Shown: positions 57,187 to 64,000 of the stretch, in pieces
Layout: every line of letters starts with the position of its first letter
How positions within the stretch are numbered: position 1 is the stretch's first letter
Assembly (NCBI RefSeq): GCF_037055355.1
Contig: NZ_CP146350.1
Location: 620,001 to 684,000 of the forward strand
DNA length: 64,000 nucleotides
Origin: Streptomyces sp. DG1A-41
GTDB lineage: Bacteria > Actinomycetota > Actinomycetes > Streptomycetales > Streptomycetaceae
Reading direction: 5' to 3'
The notes under the pieces: model-generated
Seen by the model: the letters and a program-made list of their open reading frames with translations, nothing else
Databases searched by the model: none
Told to the model about the DNA's origin: nothing
Position numbers and translations under genes: made by a program

Positions 57187-59096
57187 GTCCGGACTCCTTC
57201 GATCACATCGGTGAACACGCCCTGGAGTTCTTCCGCCCCGAACGGCAGACCGGCGACCTTCGTGTACGAGACGGCGTCGACCAGGTACTTGGCACGCAGC
57301 AGCAGCGCGAGCTGGCCGAGGTTCAGCTCCGGGACGACGACGCGCTCGTAGCGGGAGAGCACCTCGCCGAGGTTGGCGGGCAGGGGGTTGAGGTGGCGCA
57401 GATGCAGGTGCGCGACGGGGTGTCCGGCCCGGCGGACCCGTCGTGCCGCGGCGCCGATCGGCCCGTACGACGAGCCCCAGCCCACCACCAGGACCTCGGC
57501 CCGGCCGGACGGGTCGTCCGGCACGGCGTCGGGCACGGTGATCCCGTCGATCTTGGCCTGCCGCAACCGCACCATGCGGTCGTGGTTGTCGGCGTCGTAC
57601 GAGATGTCACCCGTGCCGTCGGCCTTCTCCAGGCCGCCGATGCGGTGTTCGAGTCCCTGAGTGCCGGGCACCGCCCACGGCCGGGCGAGGGTGCGCGGGT
57701 CGCGCAGATAGCCCCAGAACGCGCCCGATCCGTCGGGGGCGTTGGGCTCGGTGGCGAACTCGACGCTGAGGTCGGGCAGTTCGGAGGCGTCCGGGACGAG
57801 CCAGGGCTCGGAGCCGTTGGCGATGTGGCCGTCGGACAGCAGCAGCACCGGTGTCCGGTAGGTGAGGGCGATGCGGGCCGCGTCGAGCATCGTGTCGAAG
57901 CAGTCCGCGGGGGTGGCCGGTGCGAGGACCGGCACCGGGGATTCGCCGTTGCGCCCGAACATGGCCTGCAGCAGGTCCGCCTGCTCCGTCTTGGTGGGCA
58001 GGCCGGTGGACGGCCCGCCGCGCTGCACGTCGACCACCAGCAGCGGCAACTCCGTCATCACGGCCAGACCGATCGTCTCGCTCTTGAGGGCGAGGCCGGG
58101 ACCGGACGTGGTGGTCACGCCCAGGGCCCCGCCGTACGAAGCCCCCAGTGCGGCCCCGACAGCTGCGATCTCGTCCTCCGCCTGCACCGTGGTCACGCCG
58201 AAGTTCTTGTGCCGGGACAGCTCGTGGAGGATGTCGCTGGCCGGGGTGATCGGGTAGCTGCCGAGGAGCACCGGCAGCCCTGACCTGGCCCCGGCCGCGA
58301 CGATGCCGTACGCGAGGGCGGTGTTGCCGGTGATCTGCCGGTACGTGCCCGGGGTGAGGGCCGTCGCGGGGGCGACCTCGAACGTCACGGCGAACGACTC
58401 GGTGGTCTCGCCGTAGTTCCAGCCGGCACGGAAGGCCAGGATGTTCGCCTCGGCGATCTCAGGCTTGCGCGCGAACTTCTGCCGCAGGAACCGCTCGGTC
58501 CCTGCAGTCGGACGGTGGTACATCCAGGACAGCAGGCCCAGGGCGAACATGTTCTTCGCCCGCTCCACGTCCTTCTTGCTCAGAGCGGTGTCCGCCAGTG
58601 CGCCCCGGGTCAACGTGGTCATGGCCACCTGGTGGACCTGGAAGGAGGTGAGAGTGCCGTCCTCCAGTGGGCCGGAGCCGTAACCGGCCCTGGCGAAGTT
58701 GCGTGGGGTGAACTCGTCGGTGTTCACGATCACCGTGCCGCCCGGCGACAGGTCGGCGAGGTTGGCCTTCAGCGCGGCCGGGTTCATCGCCACCAGCACA
58801 TCGGGCCGGTCTCCGGCGGTGAGGATGTCGTAGTCGGCGAAGTGCACCTGGAAGGACGAGACTCCGGCGATGCTGCCCTGGGGGGCGCGGATCTCGGCGG
58901 GGAAGCTGGGGAGCGTGGCCAGGTCGTTGCCGAAGGCCGCGGCCGCCGAGGTGAACCGGTCGCCGGTGAGCTGAATACCGTCTCCGGAGTCGCCGGCGAA
59001 CCGGATGACGACACGCTCCAGGCGTTCGGTCTGTTCGCGCTCGGAGCCTGCCAGGCCGGCCCGGGTGTCTGCGAGGCCGGCGTCCGTGCCGCTCAT
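57183..59096 (-). CDS. korA: 2-oxoacid:ferredoxin oxidoreductase, alpha subunit (gamma-alpha fusion)
   Basis: The 637-residue protein has the gamma-type domain first (VVIRFAGDSGDGIQLTGDRF, FPAEIRAPQGSIAGVSSFQV). The alpha-type pyrimidine domain follows (GSYPITPASDILHELSRHKN, QAEDEIAAVGAALGASYGGA, TTTSGPGLALKSETIGLAVM) and then the C-terminal domain (EVLVVGWGSSYGPIGAA, VVVPELNLGQLALLLRAKYL). This is the usual KorA architecture. ATG 59096 overlaps the ferredoxin stop (ATGA); longer in-frame starts run into that gene. It pairs with the downstream beta subunit and the ferredoxin upstream. Confidence 0.9.
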
Positions 59097-59431
59097 GGCG
59101 CCACGTAACTCTGGACGAAGGGCGTGTCGACACCGATCAGGCCGAGGCCCGCCGCGCCGCCGGGCGAGCCCAGCGGCTCGGCACGCCCGGGCAGCGGTTC
59201 GGAGAAGAAGCGCGCGTTCTCGGTGACGAACGGCGCGTCCCCGGGTGCGAGTTCCTCGATCGTGGCGATGGCCTCGACCGGGCAGACGGGTTCGCAGGCG
59301 CTGCAGTCGATGCACTCGTCGGGGTTGATGTAGGCCATGCGCTCCCCTACGTAGATGCAGTCCACCGGGCACTCGTCGACACAGGCGCGGTCCATGACGT
59401 CGACGCACGCGGCACCGATGACGAAAGTCAT
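59093..59431 (-). CDS. Seven-iron-type ferredoxin (FdxA-like)
   Basis: The 112-residue protein has an FdxA-like N-terminus (CVDVMDRACVDECPVDCIYV) for the 3Fe-4S/4Fe-4S pair, then CIDCSACEPVCPVEAI. AAAGGAGT precedes ATG 59431. It is located directly before the oxidoreductase subunits and is the likely electron acceptor of that enzyme. Confidence 0.9.
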   Translation of the reverse strand: MTFVIGAACVDVMDRACVDECPVDCIYVGERMAYINPDECIDCSACEPVCPVEAIATIEELAPGDAPFVTENARFFSEPLPGRAEPLGSPGGAAGLGLIGVDTPFVQSYVAP

Positions 59432-59492
59432 GATGAGGTGACTCCTTTGGTATGGGGTCGAACGACCTGCAGTGGTTCGGGCGACAGGGACT

Positions 59493-60266
59493 TCAGGCGC
59501 CTTCGGCGGACAGTTCGGCGGGCGCGGCGTCGCCGAGCGAGGCGAGGATCTCGTAGCGGCGCCGGGCGAATTCGGGTTCGAACTGGGCTCCCGGGCGCCG
59601 CGGCCCGGGGATGTCGACGATCTCGCGTACGACGGCGGGGCGGGGGCTGAGCAGGACGACCCGGTCGCCCAGCAGCAGGGCCTCGTCGACGTCATGGGTG
59701 ACGAAGAGGATCGTGGTCCCGTACTGCCGCCAGACGGAGATCAGCAGTTGCTGCATCTCCGAGCGGGTTTGGGCGTCCAGCGCGCCGAACGGCTCGTCCA
59801 TCAGCATGACCCGGGGGCGGGTGGCCAGGGTCCGGGCGAGCTGCACACGTTGCCGCATGCCGCCGGACAACTGGCCCGGCAGGTGGTCGAAGAAGCCCTC
59901 CAGGCCGACCTGGGCCAGGAGTTCCTCGGCTTCATGACGCCGTTGCCCCCGCGGCACGCCGCGCAGTTTCAGGGCGTACTCGACATTGCGCGCCGCCGAA
60001 CGCCAGGGCAGCAGGGCGTCCTCCTGGAAGACCATCGCGCAGACCGTGTCGGTCCCACCCACCGGTTTGCCGTCGACCTCCGCCCGCCCGGCGGTGGGTG
60101 TGAGAAGTCCCGCCAGGGCCCGCAGAATGGTCGACTTCCCGCACCCGGACGGGCCGAGCAGGACGACGATCTCTCCGGGCCGCACCTCGAGGTCGACCTC
60201 GGCGGCCGGCATGTCGCCGAAGGCGAGCTTCAGACCTTCCAGCCGGACCCTCGCTCCGGCGCTCAT
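59493..60266 (-). CDS. ABC transporter ATP-binding protein (SsuB/TauB/NrtD type)
   Basis: The 257-residue ATPase has Walker A LLGPSGCGKSTILRALAGL, Q-loop AMVFQEDALLPWRSAARNVE, signature GQLSGGMRQRVQLARTLA, Walker B VMLMDEPFGALDAQTR and switch His ILFVTHDVDEALLL. The QEDALLPWR block is typical of importers of nitrate, sulfonates, taurine or pyrimidine precursors. ATG 60266 overlaps the permease stop (ATGA). Confidence 0.9.
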   Translation of the reverse strand: MSAGARVRLEGLKLAFGDMPAAEVDLEVRPGEIVVLLGPSGCGKSTILRALAGLLTPTAGRAEVDGKPVGGTDTVCAMVFQEDALLPWRSAARNVEYALKLRGVPRGQRRHEAEELLAQVGLEGFFDHLPGQLSGGMRQRVQLARTLATRPRVMLMDEPFGALDAQTRSEMQQLLISVWRQYGTTILFVTHDVDEALLLGDRVVLLSPRPAVVREIVDIPGPRRPGAQFEPEFARRRYEILASLGDAAPAELSAEGA

Positions 60267-61147
60267 CGGGCGTTCCTCGGCAGCCAGCGGTTGATACGGG
60301 ATCCGAGCCGCTCCACCAGCCACGCCGTGCCCCAGCCCAGGACGCCGATGGACAGCATTCCGACGATCACACCGGAATAGTCGAGCAGCCCGTAGGACTG
60401 CCAGGTGTAGTAGCCGATGCCGAACTGACCGGAGATCATCTCGGCGCTGATGACGCAGATCCAGGCCACCCCCATCGAGACGGACAGCCCCGAGAAGATG
60501 CCGGGCATCGCTCCCGGAAGCACCACGTGCGCCAGTACGGACAGCCGGCGGGCGCCCATCGTCCGAGCGGCCTCCTCCCAGACCTTGGGCAGGGTTTTCA
60601 TCGCGTGGATGGTGCTCACCGCCACCGGGAAGAACGCCGCGAAGAACGTGATGAAGACGATGCCCTGCTCGCCGGTCGGGAACATGAGGATCGCCAGCGG
60701 GACCAAGGCGATCGCCGGGATCGGCCGGGCCACCTCGATGAGTGGCCGGACCAGCGCCTGGACGACCCGGGAGCGCCCGACCGCCATGCCGATGGCCACC
60801 CCGCTCAACGCGGCGAGCCCGAAGCCGAGCAGGATGCGGCGCAGACTGGCCAGCAGGTCCTGGTAGTAGCTGCCGGACGTCAGCTGCCCCTTGAGCGTGT
60901 GGAACACCTCGACCGGGCCGGGCACCTTGTCGAAGCGCAGCCACAGGGCGACGTCGTTGGCCGTGAGCAGGTACCAGATCAGCAGCGCCGCGGCCAGCGG
61001 CAGCGCCGCCCGCGTCCCGGCTGCCAGTCGGCGCGGCCACGCTCCGAGCGCCGTGAGCGGGCGCAGGCCGGGGCGTGGTCGCGGGGTGTCTGCGACGGGA
61101 TCAGCGGTGGGTTTCAGGGACTGCGGGGAGACGGGAGTCGTTGTCAT
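60263..61147 (-). CDS. ABC transporter permease (SsuC/TauC type)
   Basis: The 294-residue protein has six predicted membrane segments and the inner-membrane permease coupling loop EEAARTMGARRLSVLAHVVL with PGAMPGIFSGLSVSMGVAW after it (EAA motif). An SPIPAIALVPLAI-like stretch (ARPIPAIALVPLAILMF) is characteristic of the TauC/SsuC/NrtB group. It forms the importer with the adjacent ATPase and the lipoprotein upstream. Confidence 0.9.
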   Translation of the reverse strand: MTTTPVSPQSLKPTADPVADTPRPRPGLRPLTALGAWPRRLAAGTRAALPLAAALLIWYLLTANDVALWLRFDKVPGPVEVFHTLKGQLTSGSYYQDLLASLRRILLGFGLAALSGVAIGMAVGRSRVVQALVRPLIEVARPIPAIALVPLAILMFPTGEQGIVFITFFAAFFPVAVSTIHAMKTLPKVWEEAARTMGARRLSVLAHVVLPGAMPGIFSGLSVSMGVAWICVISAEMISGQFGIGYYTWQSYGLLDYSGVIVGMLSIGVLGWGTAWLVERLGSRINRWLPRNAR

Positions 61148-61181
61148 GCGTCCTCTTTCCTGCGAGGTCTGCGATACCTGC

Positions 61182-62699
61182 TCAGCTCTGCAAGGGGTGG
61201 TGCCGTGGCGCGGGTCCCGCGAGCGCCGCCGGCTCAGGCAGCGGCCTCAAGCGCCGCCTCGTAGCCGAGCCCGCGGGCGTCGGAGTGGTTTGCCAGATAG
61301 GAATCCGCGTCGGCGGCCACCGCGAACGGCAGCAGCCGGGAGTTCGCGGGCCGGCTGGGTCGAGCACCCAGGTCGCGGCGGACGCGAACATCCGGGTCCC
61401 GTGCTTCGCGTCCGGTACGTAGGCGGCTCGTACATCCCCGTCGCGGGCGGCGATCCGCCGCAGCAGGCAGGTGGGAGTCGCCGCGACGCCGGTCGAATTC
61501 TGGCCGCTGAACCACACTTCCGAGGCGGTGCGCGGATCCTTGACGGGCTCGTGGCAGACCGGGTCCTGGCCGCTGAGCCTGCTCGGGGATGTGGTGCTCT
61601 TGCCGGCGGCGTCGTACGAGGCGCCGTAGATCTTGCGGAGATAGCTGTCGTTGACGAACTTGTCCAGGTCCAGGTTCTTGACCGAGCCCAGGTCCTTGAG
61701 GAAGGGGAGGTCCTTCGAGAGAGCGGCGACCAGCTCGGGTTTGATGGTCGGGTCGAAGGTGACCAGGCCGCTCGGTCCGTTGTAGAGGTAGACCACCTCG
61801 GGTTCGATACCCGTGACCTTGGCGACCCGCTCGGCGGCGGCCAGCGGGTTCTTGTTCAGGTAGTTGGCCGTGTCGCGGACCGACTCCAGGAAGGCCCGCA
61901 TCACTTCGGGGTGATTCTCGGCGTACGCCTTGCGGGAGACGACGGCGTGGAACGTCGGGACGCCGTTGGACCCGCCGTCGTAGAGTAGCCTGCCCTGCTT
62001 GCGGAACACCATCAGCTGCGGCCAGGGCACGAACTGGGACAGCGCGGCGACCTGTTCGCCCTCCAGTGCGGAGGCGCCCACCGCCGGTTCCTGGTTGAGC
62101 AGCTTGACGTCGTCCGGGCTCAGCCCGTTCTTCCGCAGGGCGTTCACGAGCATTCCGTGTGCGGCCGACCCGACACTGGTGGACACCACCTTGCCGCGCA
62201 GATCGGACAGCTTCTGTGCCGGGGAGTCCTTCGGCACGACGACCTGATTGAGAGATCCGCGCAGGTTGTAGCCGGTGACCGCGACCAGTTCGGACCGGGC
62301 GTCGGGGAACTCGGCGGTCTTGGAACCGTTGACCAGGACCGGATAGTCGCCCATGGAGCCGATGTCCACCTTGCCGGCGATCATCTGGGCGGTCAGCGGC
62401 GGCCCCGAGGGGAAGTCCTGCCAGACGACCTTGTAGTGGATCCCCTTGGCCTTGCCGATGGCGTTCAGCTTGCGCTCGAAGGTGCCCCGGTCGCGCAGCA
62501 GGGTGCCCGCGGTGACGGTGTTGATGGTCTTGGACTGGTAGCCGACGTTGACCACGACGGTGGAGGAGCCGCCGGCCGAGGTGTCGGTACCGCAGGCACT
62601 CACACCGAGCCCCAGTACGGCGAGTACGGCGAGCAACGACCGGCGGCGGGACCGCTGCGGGAGCGACGCCCGTGGGACGGGGTGCGGAAACGGATACAT
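61182..62699 (-). CDS. SsuA/NrtA-like substrate-binding lipoprotein with NosL-like C-terminal domain; 3' frameshift
   Basis: The N-terminus is a lipoprotein signal (LLAVLAVLGLGVSACG). Residues ~45-350 form an SsuA/NrtA-type binding protein (NVGYQSKTINTVTAGTLLR, QMIAGKVDIGSMGDYPVLV, GKVVSTSVGSAAHGMLVNAL). A ~110-residue tail resembles NosL: DPVCHEPV, TPTCLLRRI and RAAYVPDAKHGTRMFASAAT, which recall the cysteines and the YVTDY..G.W.DA.KA block of NosL metal chaperones. A missing base near 61355 sends the last ~50 residues out of frame. The alternative frame ends LLPFAVAADADSYLANHSDA..., with stop at 61234, which completes the NosL-like pattern. So this is a one-base error or mutation. Confidence 0.75.
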   Translation of the reverse strand: MYPFPHPVPRASLPQRSRRRSLLAVLAVLGLGVSACGTDTSAGGSSTVVVNVGYQSKTINTVTAGTLLRDRGTFERKLNAIGKAKGIHYKVVWQDFPSGPPLTAQMIAGKVDIGSMGDYPVLVNGSKTAEFPDARSELVAVTGYNLRGSLNQVVVPKDSPAQKLSDLRGKVVSTSVGSAAHGMLVNALRKNGLSPDDVKLLNQEPAVGASALEGEQVAALSQFVPWPQLMVFRKQGRLLYDGGSNGVPTFHAVVSRKAYAENHPEVMRAFLESVRDTANYLNKNPLAAAERVAKVTGIEPEVVYLYNGPSGLVTFDPTIKPELVAALSKDLPFLKDLGSVKNLDLDKFVNDSYLRKIYGASYDAAGKSTTSPSRLSGQDPVCHEPVKDPRTASEVWFSGQNSTGVAATPTCLLRRIAARDGDVRAAYVPDAKHGTRMFASAATWVLDPAGPRTPGCCRSRWPPTRIPIWQTTPTPAGSATRRRLRPLPEPAALAGPAPRHHPLQS

Positions 62700-62711
62700 G
62701 TCAGGCTCCAG

Positions 62712-62939
62712 TCACCGCAGAAGGAAGGGGATGTCGACCGTGACCGCGTCGACCGGGCAGCGGGCCGCGCAGGGACCGCAGTACCAGCACTCGTCGACGT
62801 GCATGTACGCCTTGCCGGTCTCGGGGTGGATGGCCAGTGAGTCCAGCGGGCACATGTCCACGCAGAGGGTGCATCCGTCGATGCACTTGGATTCGTCGAT
62901 GGTGACCGGTACGTCGACCCGGTTGGATGCTTGCGCCAT
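62712..62939 (-). CDS. Two-[4Fe-4S] ferredoxin-like protein
   Basis: The 75-residue protein has two cluster motifs: CIDGCTLCVDMCPLDSLAI and CWYCGPCAARCPVDAV. YMHVDECWYCG resembles the small iron-sulfur subunits that pair with adenylylsulfate-reductase- or fumarate-reductase-like flavoproteins. Such a flavoprotein might be encoded just outside the window. It lies 12 bp upstream of the lipoprotein gene. Confidence 0.85.
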   Translation of the reverse strand: MAQASNRVDVPVTIDESKCIDGCTLCVDMCPLDSLAIHPETGKAYMHVDECWYCGPCAARCPVDAVTVDIPFLLR

Positions 62940-62951
62940 CAGTGGTCTCCT

Positions 62952-63917
62952 TCAGCCTGTCTCGGTGTCGGTGGTCGAGGGTCCGGTGAGGTCCGTACGA
63001 GCGTCGGACAGGCCCATGCGGGCGAAGGCGCGGACATCGGCGTCCACGTCGGCGACTGCTGCCTCGAGGGCGGCCCGGGCCTCCGGGCGGCCCGCCGCCA
63101 GTCCCCCGAGCGCGCGGACGGCGGCCTTGCGCACATCGAGGTTGGTGTCCCGGGTGGCGGCGATCAGCGGGGCGATCGCCTCCTGGGGGTCGGCCACGGC
63201 CAGCGCTGCCGCCGCCCCCTGTCGGATCTGCCAGGCGGGGTCGGTCAGAGCCGTACGGGCCAGGGTCGCCGCCTGCTCGGTGCAGCCGGTGTGGGCCATG
63301 GCGGCCAGGGCCGCGGCCCGGACCAGGACGTCGGAGTCCTCGGCGAGGCGTATCAGGGTGGCGGCACCGCGCGGGTCCCCGACGGCTGCCAGCCCCCGGG
63401 CCACGGCGAGACGCACGGCGGCGGCCGGGTCGCCCGCGGCGGCCGCCAGGGCGTCGAGCGCGTCGAGGGAGACGAGGCCCAGCACGGTCTCGCAGCGCAC
63501 CGTCTCGTCCGGGTCGGTCAGCAGCGCGGTCAACTCGTCGACCGTGCACAGCCGGTGACGCCACAGGGCCACCACCGCGGAGCCCCGGACGTCGGCGTCC
63601 GCGTGTCCGCACGCCTCGCGCAGCGACCGTGTGAAACGTTCGCCGGGCACCAGCACTTCGCGCAGCTCGCCGAGCAGTTCGACGGCGGCGCGACGGACGG
63701 TCGGGTCCGGGTCCAGCAGGGCCGCGGCGAAGACCGCCGAGGGCTCCTCCCAGGATTCCGCCGCCTCACTGAGCACGGTCAGCGCGGTGCGGCGCACGGC
63801 GGGGTCGGCGTCGGTGAGGAACTCCGCCAGTTCTTCGGTGGTCGGGACCTCCTCGGCGAGTTCGAGGAGCGCCAGGATGCGTTGGGGACCGCCCTGCGTG
63901 GGCGTACCGCTGATCAT
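62952..63917 (-). CDS. HEAT-repeat protein
   Basis: The 321-residue protein is built of about nine ~31-residue alpha-helical repeats of HEAT/PBS-lyase type, for example LTDADPAVRRTALTVLSEAA, LDPDPTVRRAAVELLGELRE, LTDPDETVRCETVLGLVSLD and TRDTNLDVRKAAVRALGGLA. It has no signal peptide. Such repeats serve as protein scaffolds, and related proteins assist maturation of iron-sulfur or tetrapyrrole proteins. ATG 63917 overlaps the stop of the upstream gene (ATGA). Confidence 0.88.
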   Translation of the reverse strand: MISGTPTQGGPQRILALLELAEEVPTTEELAEFLTDADPAVRRTALTVLSEAAESWEEPSAVFAAALLDPDPTVRRAAVELLGELREVLVPGERFTRSLREACGHADADVRGSAVVALWRHRLCTVDELTALLTDPDETVRCETVLGLVSLDALDALAAAAGDPAAAVRLAVARGLAAVGDPRGAATLIRLAEDSDVLVRAAALAAMAHTGCTEQAATLARTALTDPAWQIRQGAAAALAVADPQEAIAPLIAATRDTNLDVRKAAVRALGGLAAGRPEARAALEAAVADVDADVRAFARMGLSDARTDLTGPSTTDTETG

Positions 63918-64000
63918 CCCCACACCGCCGCCAGGTCGGCGCCGGTCGGGGCGGGCACGTCCGGCACCCCGTCCGGGCGGGTGAAACCGGGCACCGGCAC
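63914..64000 (-). CDS. C-terminal end of an unidentified gene (5' part outside window)
   Basis: The last 28 codons of an upstream gene are present, ending TRPDGVPDVPAPTGADLAAV WG and overlapping the HEAT-repeat start by four bases. Nothing in this tail identifies the protein. By context it is co-transcribed with the redox/transport operon and may be its catalytic flavoprotein. Confidence 0.6.
   Translation of the reverse strand: MPVPGFTRPDGVPDVPAPTGADLAAVWG

Overview
The window is high-GC actinobacterial DNA and reads as Streptomyces: strong G/C bias at third codon positions, many GTG starts, tightly overlapping ATGA/GTGA operons, GC-rich hairpin terminators, and typical Streptomyces families (twin-arginine multicopper oxidase, P450, secreted GH43 protein, DUF1537 acid-sugar kinase). 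No rRNA or tRNA genes, CRISPR array or replication origin were seen. It looks like chromosomal accessory DNA that is rich in insertion sequences (IS) and gene remnants.

Layout. 1-4848: a very large secreted multidomain glycoside hydrolase (LamG, Ig-like and two GH43-like modules), running off the left edge. 5433-9114: a GNAT acetyltransferase, a decayed ATP-dependent DNA ligase, IS5 remnants, a cytochrome P450 and the truncated start of an MHS-type permease. 9280-12669: an IS630 pile-up, namely a 5'-truncated IS630 transposase followed by two directly repeated IS630 copies sharing one TA. 12890-21198: a transketolase-transaldolase fusion, a ribose-type ABC importer and an IclR regulator. 21413-25301: cyclase-family protein, D-2-hydroxyacid dehydrogenase, HIBADH-type dehydrogenase and 6-phosphogluconate dehydrogenase. 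25468-28881: multicopper oxidase and a frameshifted MFS gene. 29173-36291: gluconokinase, MHS permease and the divergent operon HIBADH / gluconate 5-dehydrogenase / L-idonate 5-dehydrogenase / 2-hydroxyacid dehydrogenase. 36402-42090: a GntR-led operon of DUF1537 kinase, class II aldolase, threonate-type dehydrogenase and GntP permease.

Together, 12.9-42.1 kb is a sugar-acid catabolic region. L-idonate to 5-ketogluconate to gluconate to 6-phosphogluconate to ribulose-5-phosphate is encoded nearly complete, the non-oxidative pentose phosphate step is supplied as one Tkt-Tal polypeptide, and a separate four-carbon acid-sugar branch is under GntR control. Shared CAGCATGTTG-like and ACAGCAT/ATGCTGT motifs near the ABC operon, the iclR gene and the idn operon suggest one IclR regulon.

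42.2-54.9 kb is a mosaic island. It has zinc-ribbon proteins, a broken HEPN-like gene, two 5'-truncated genes fused head-to-head, and then an unusual co-directional set: an ABC exporter, a double-Nudix protein, a triple-Nudix protein, a P-loop kinase fused to a VanX-like dipeptidase, an ASCH-Nudix protein and a methyltransferase. The methyltransferase is interrupted by an integrase fragment and an internally deleted IS3 element. An IS5-type element with a clean CCCAAAA frameshift signal follows.

54.9-64.0 kb is a nine-gene minus-strand operon: an unidentified gene, a HEAT-repeat protein, a ferredoxin, a substrate-binding lipoprotein with a NosL-like tail, an ABC permease and ATPase, a second ferredoxin, two 2-oxoacid:ferredoxin oxidoreductase subunits and an Mrp ATPase. 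The Nudix/VanX set and this redox/transport operon are the best candidates for undescribed systems. Several genes carry single-base frameshifts, often in G/C runs, so either decay or sequence error must be kept in mind.
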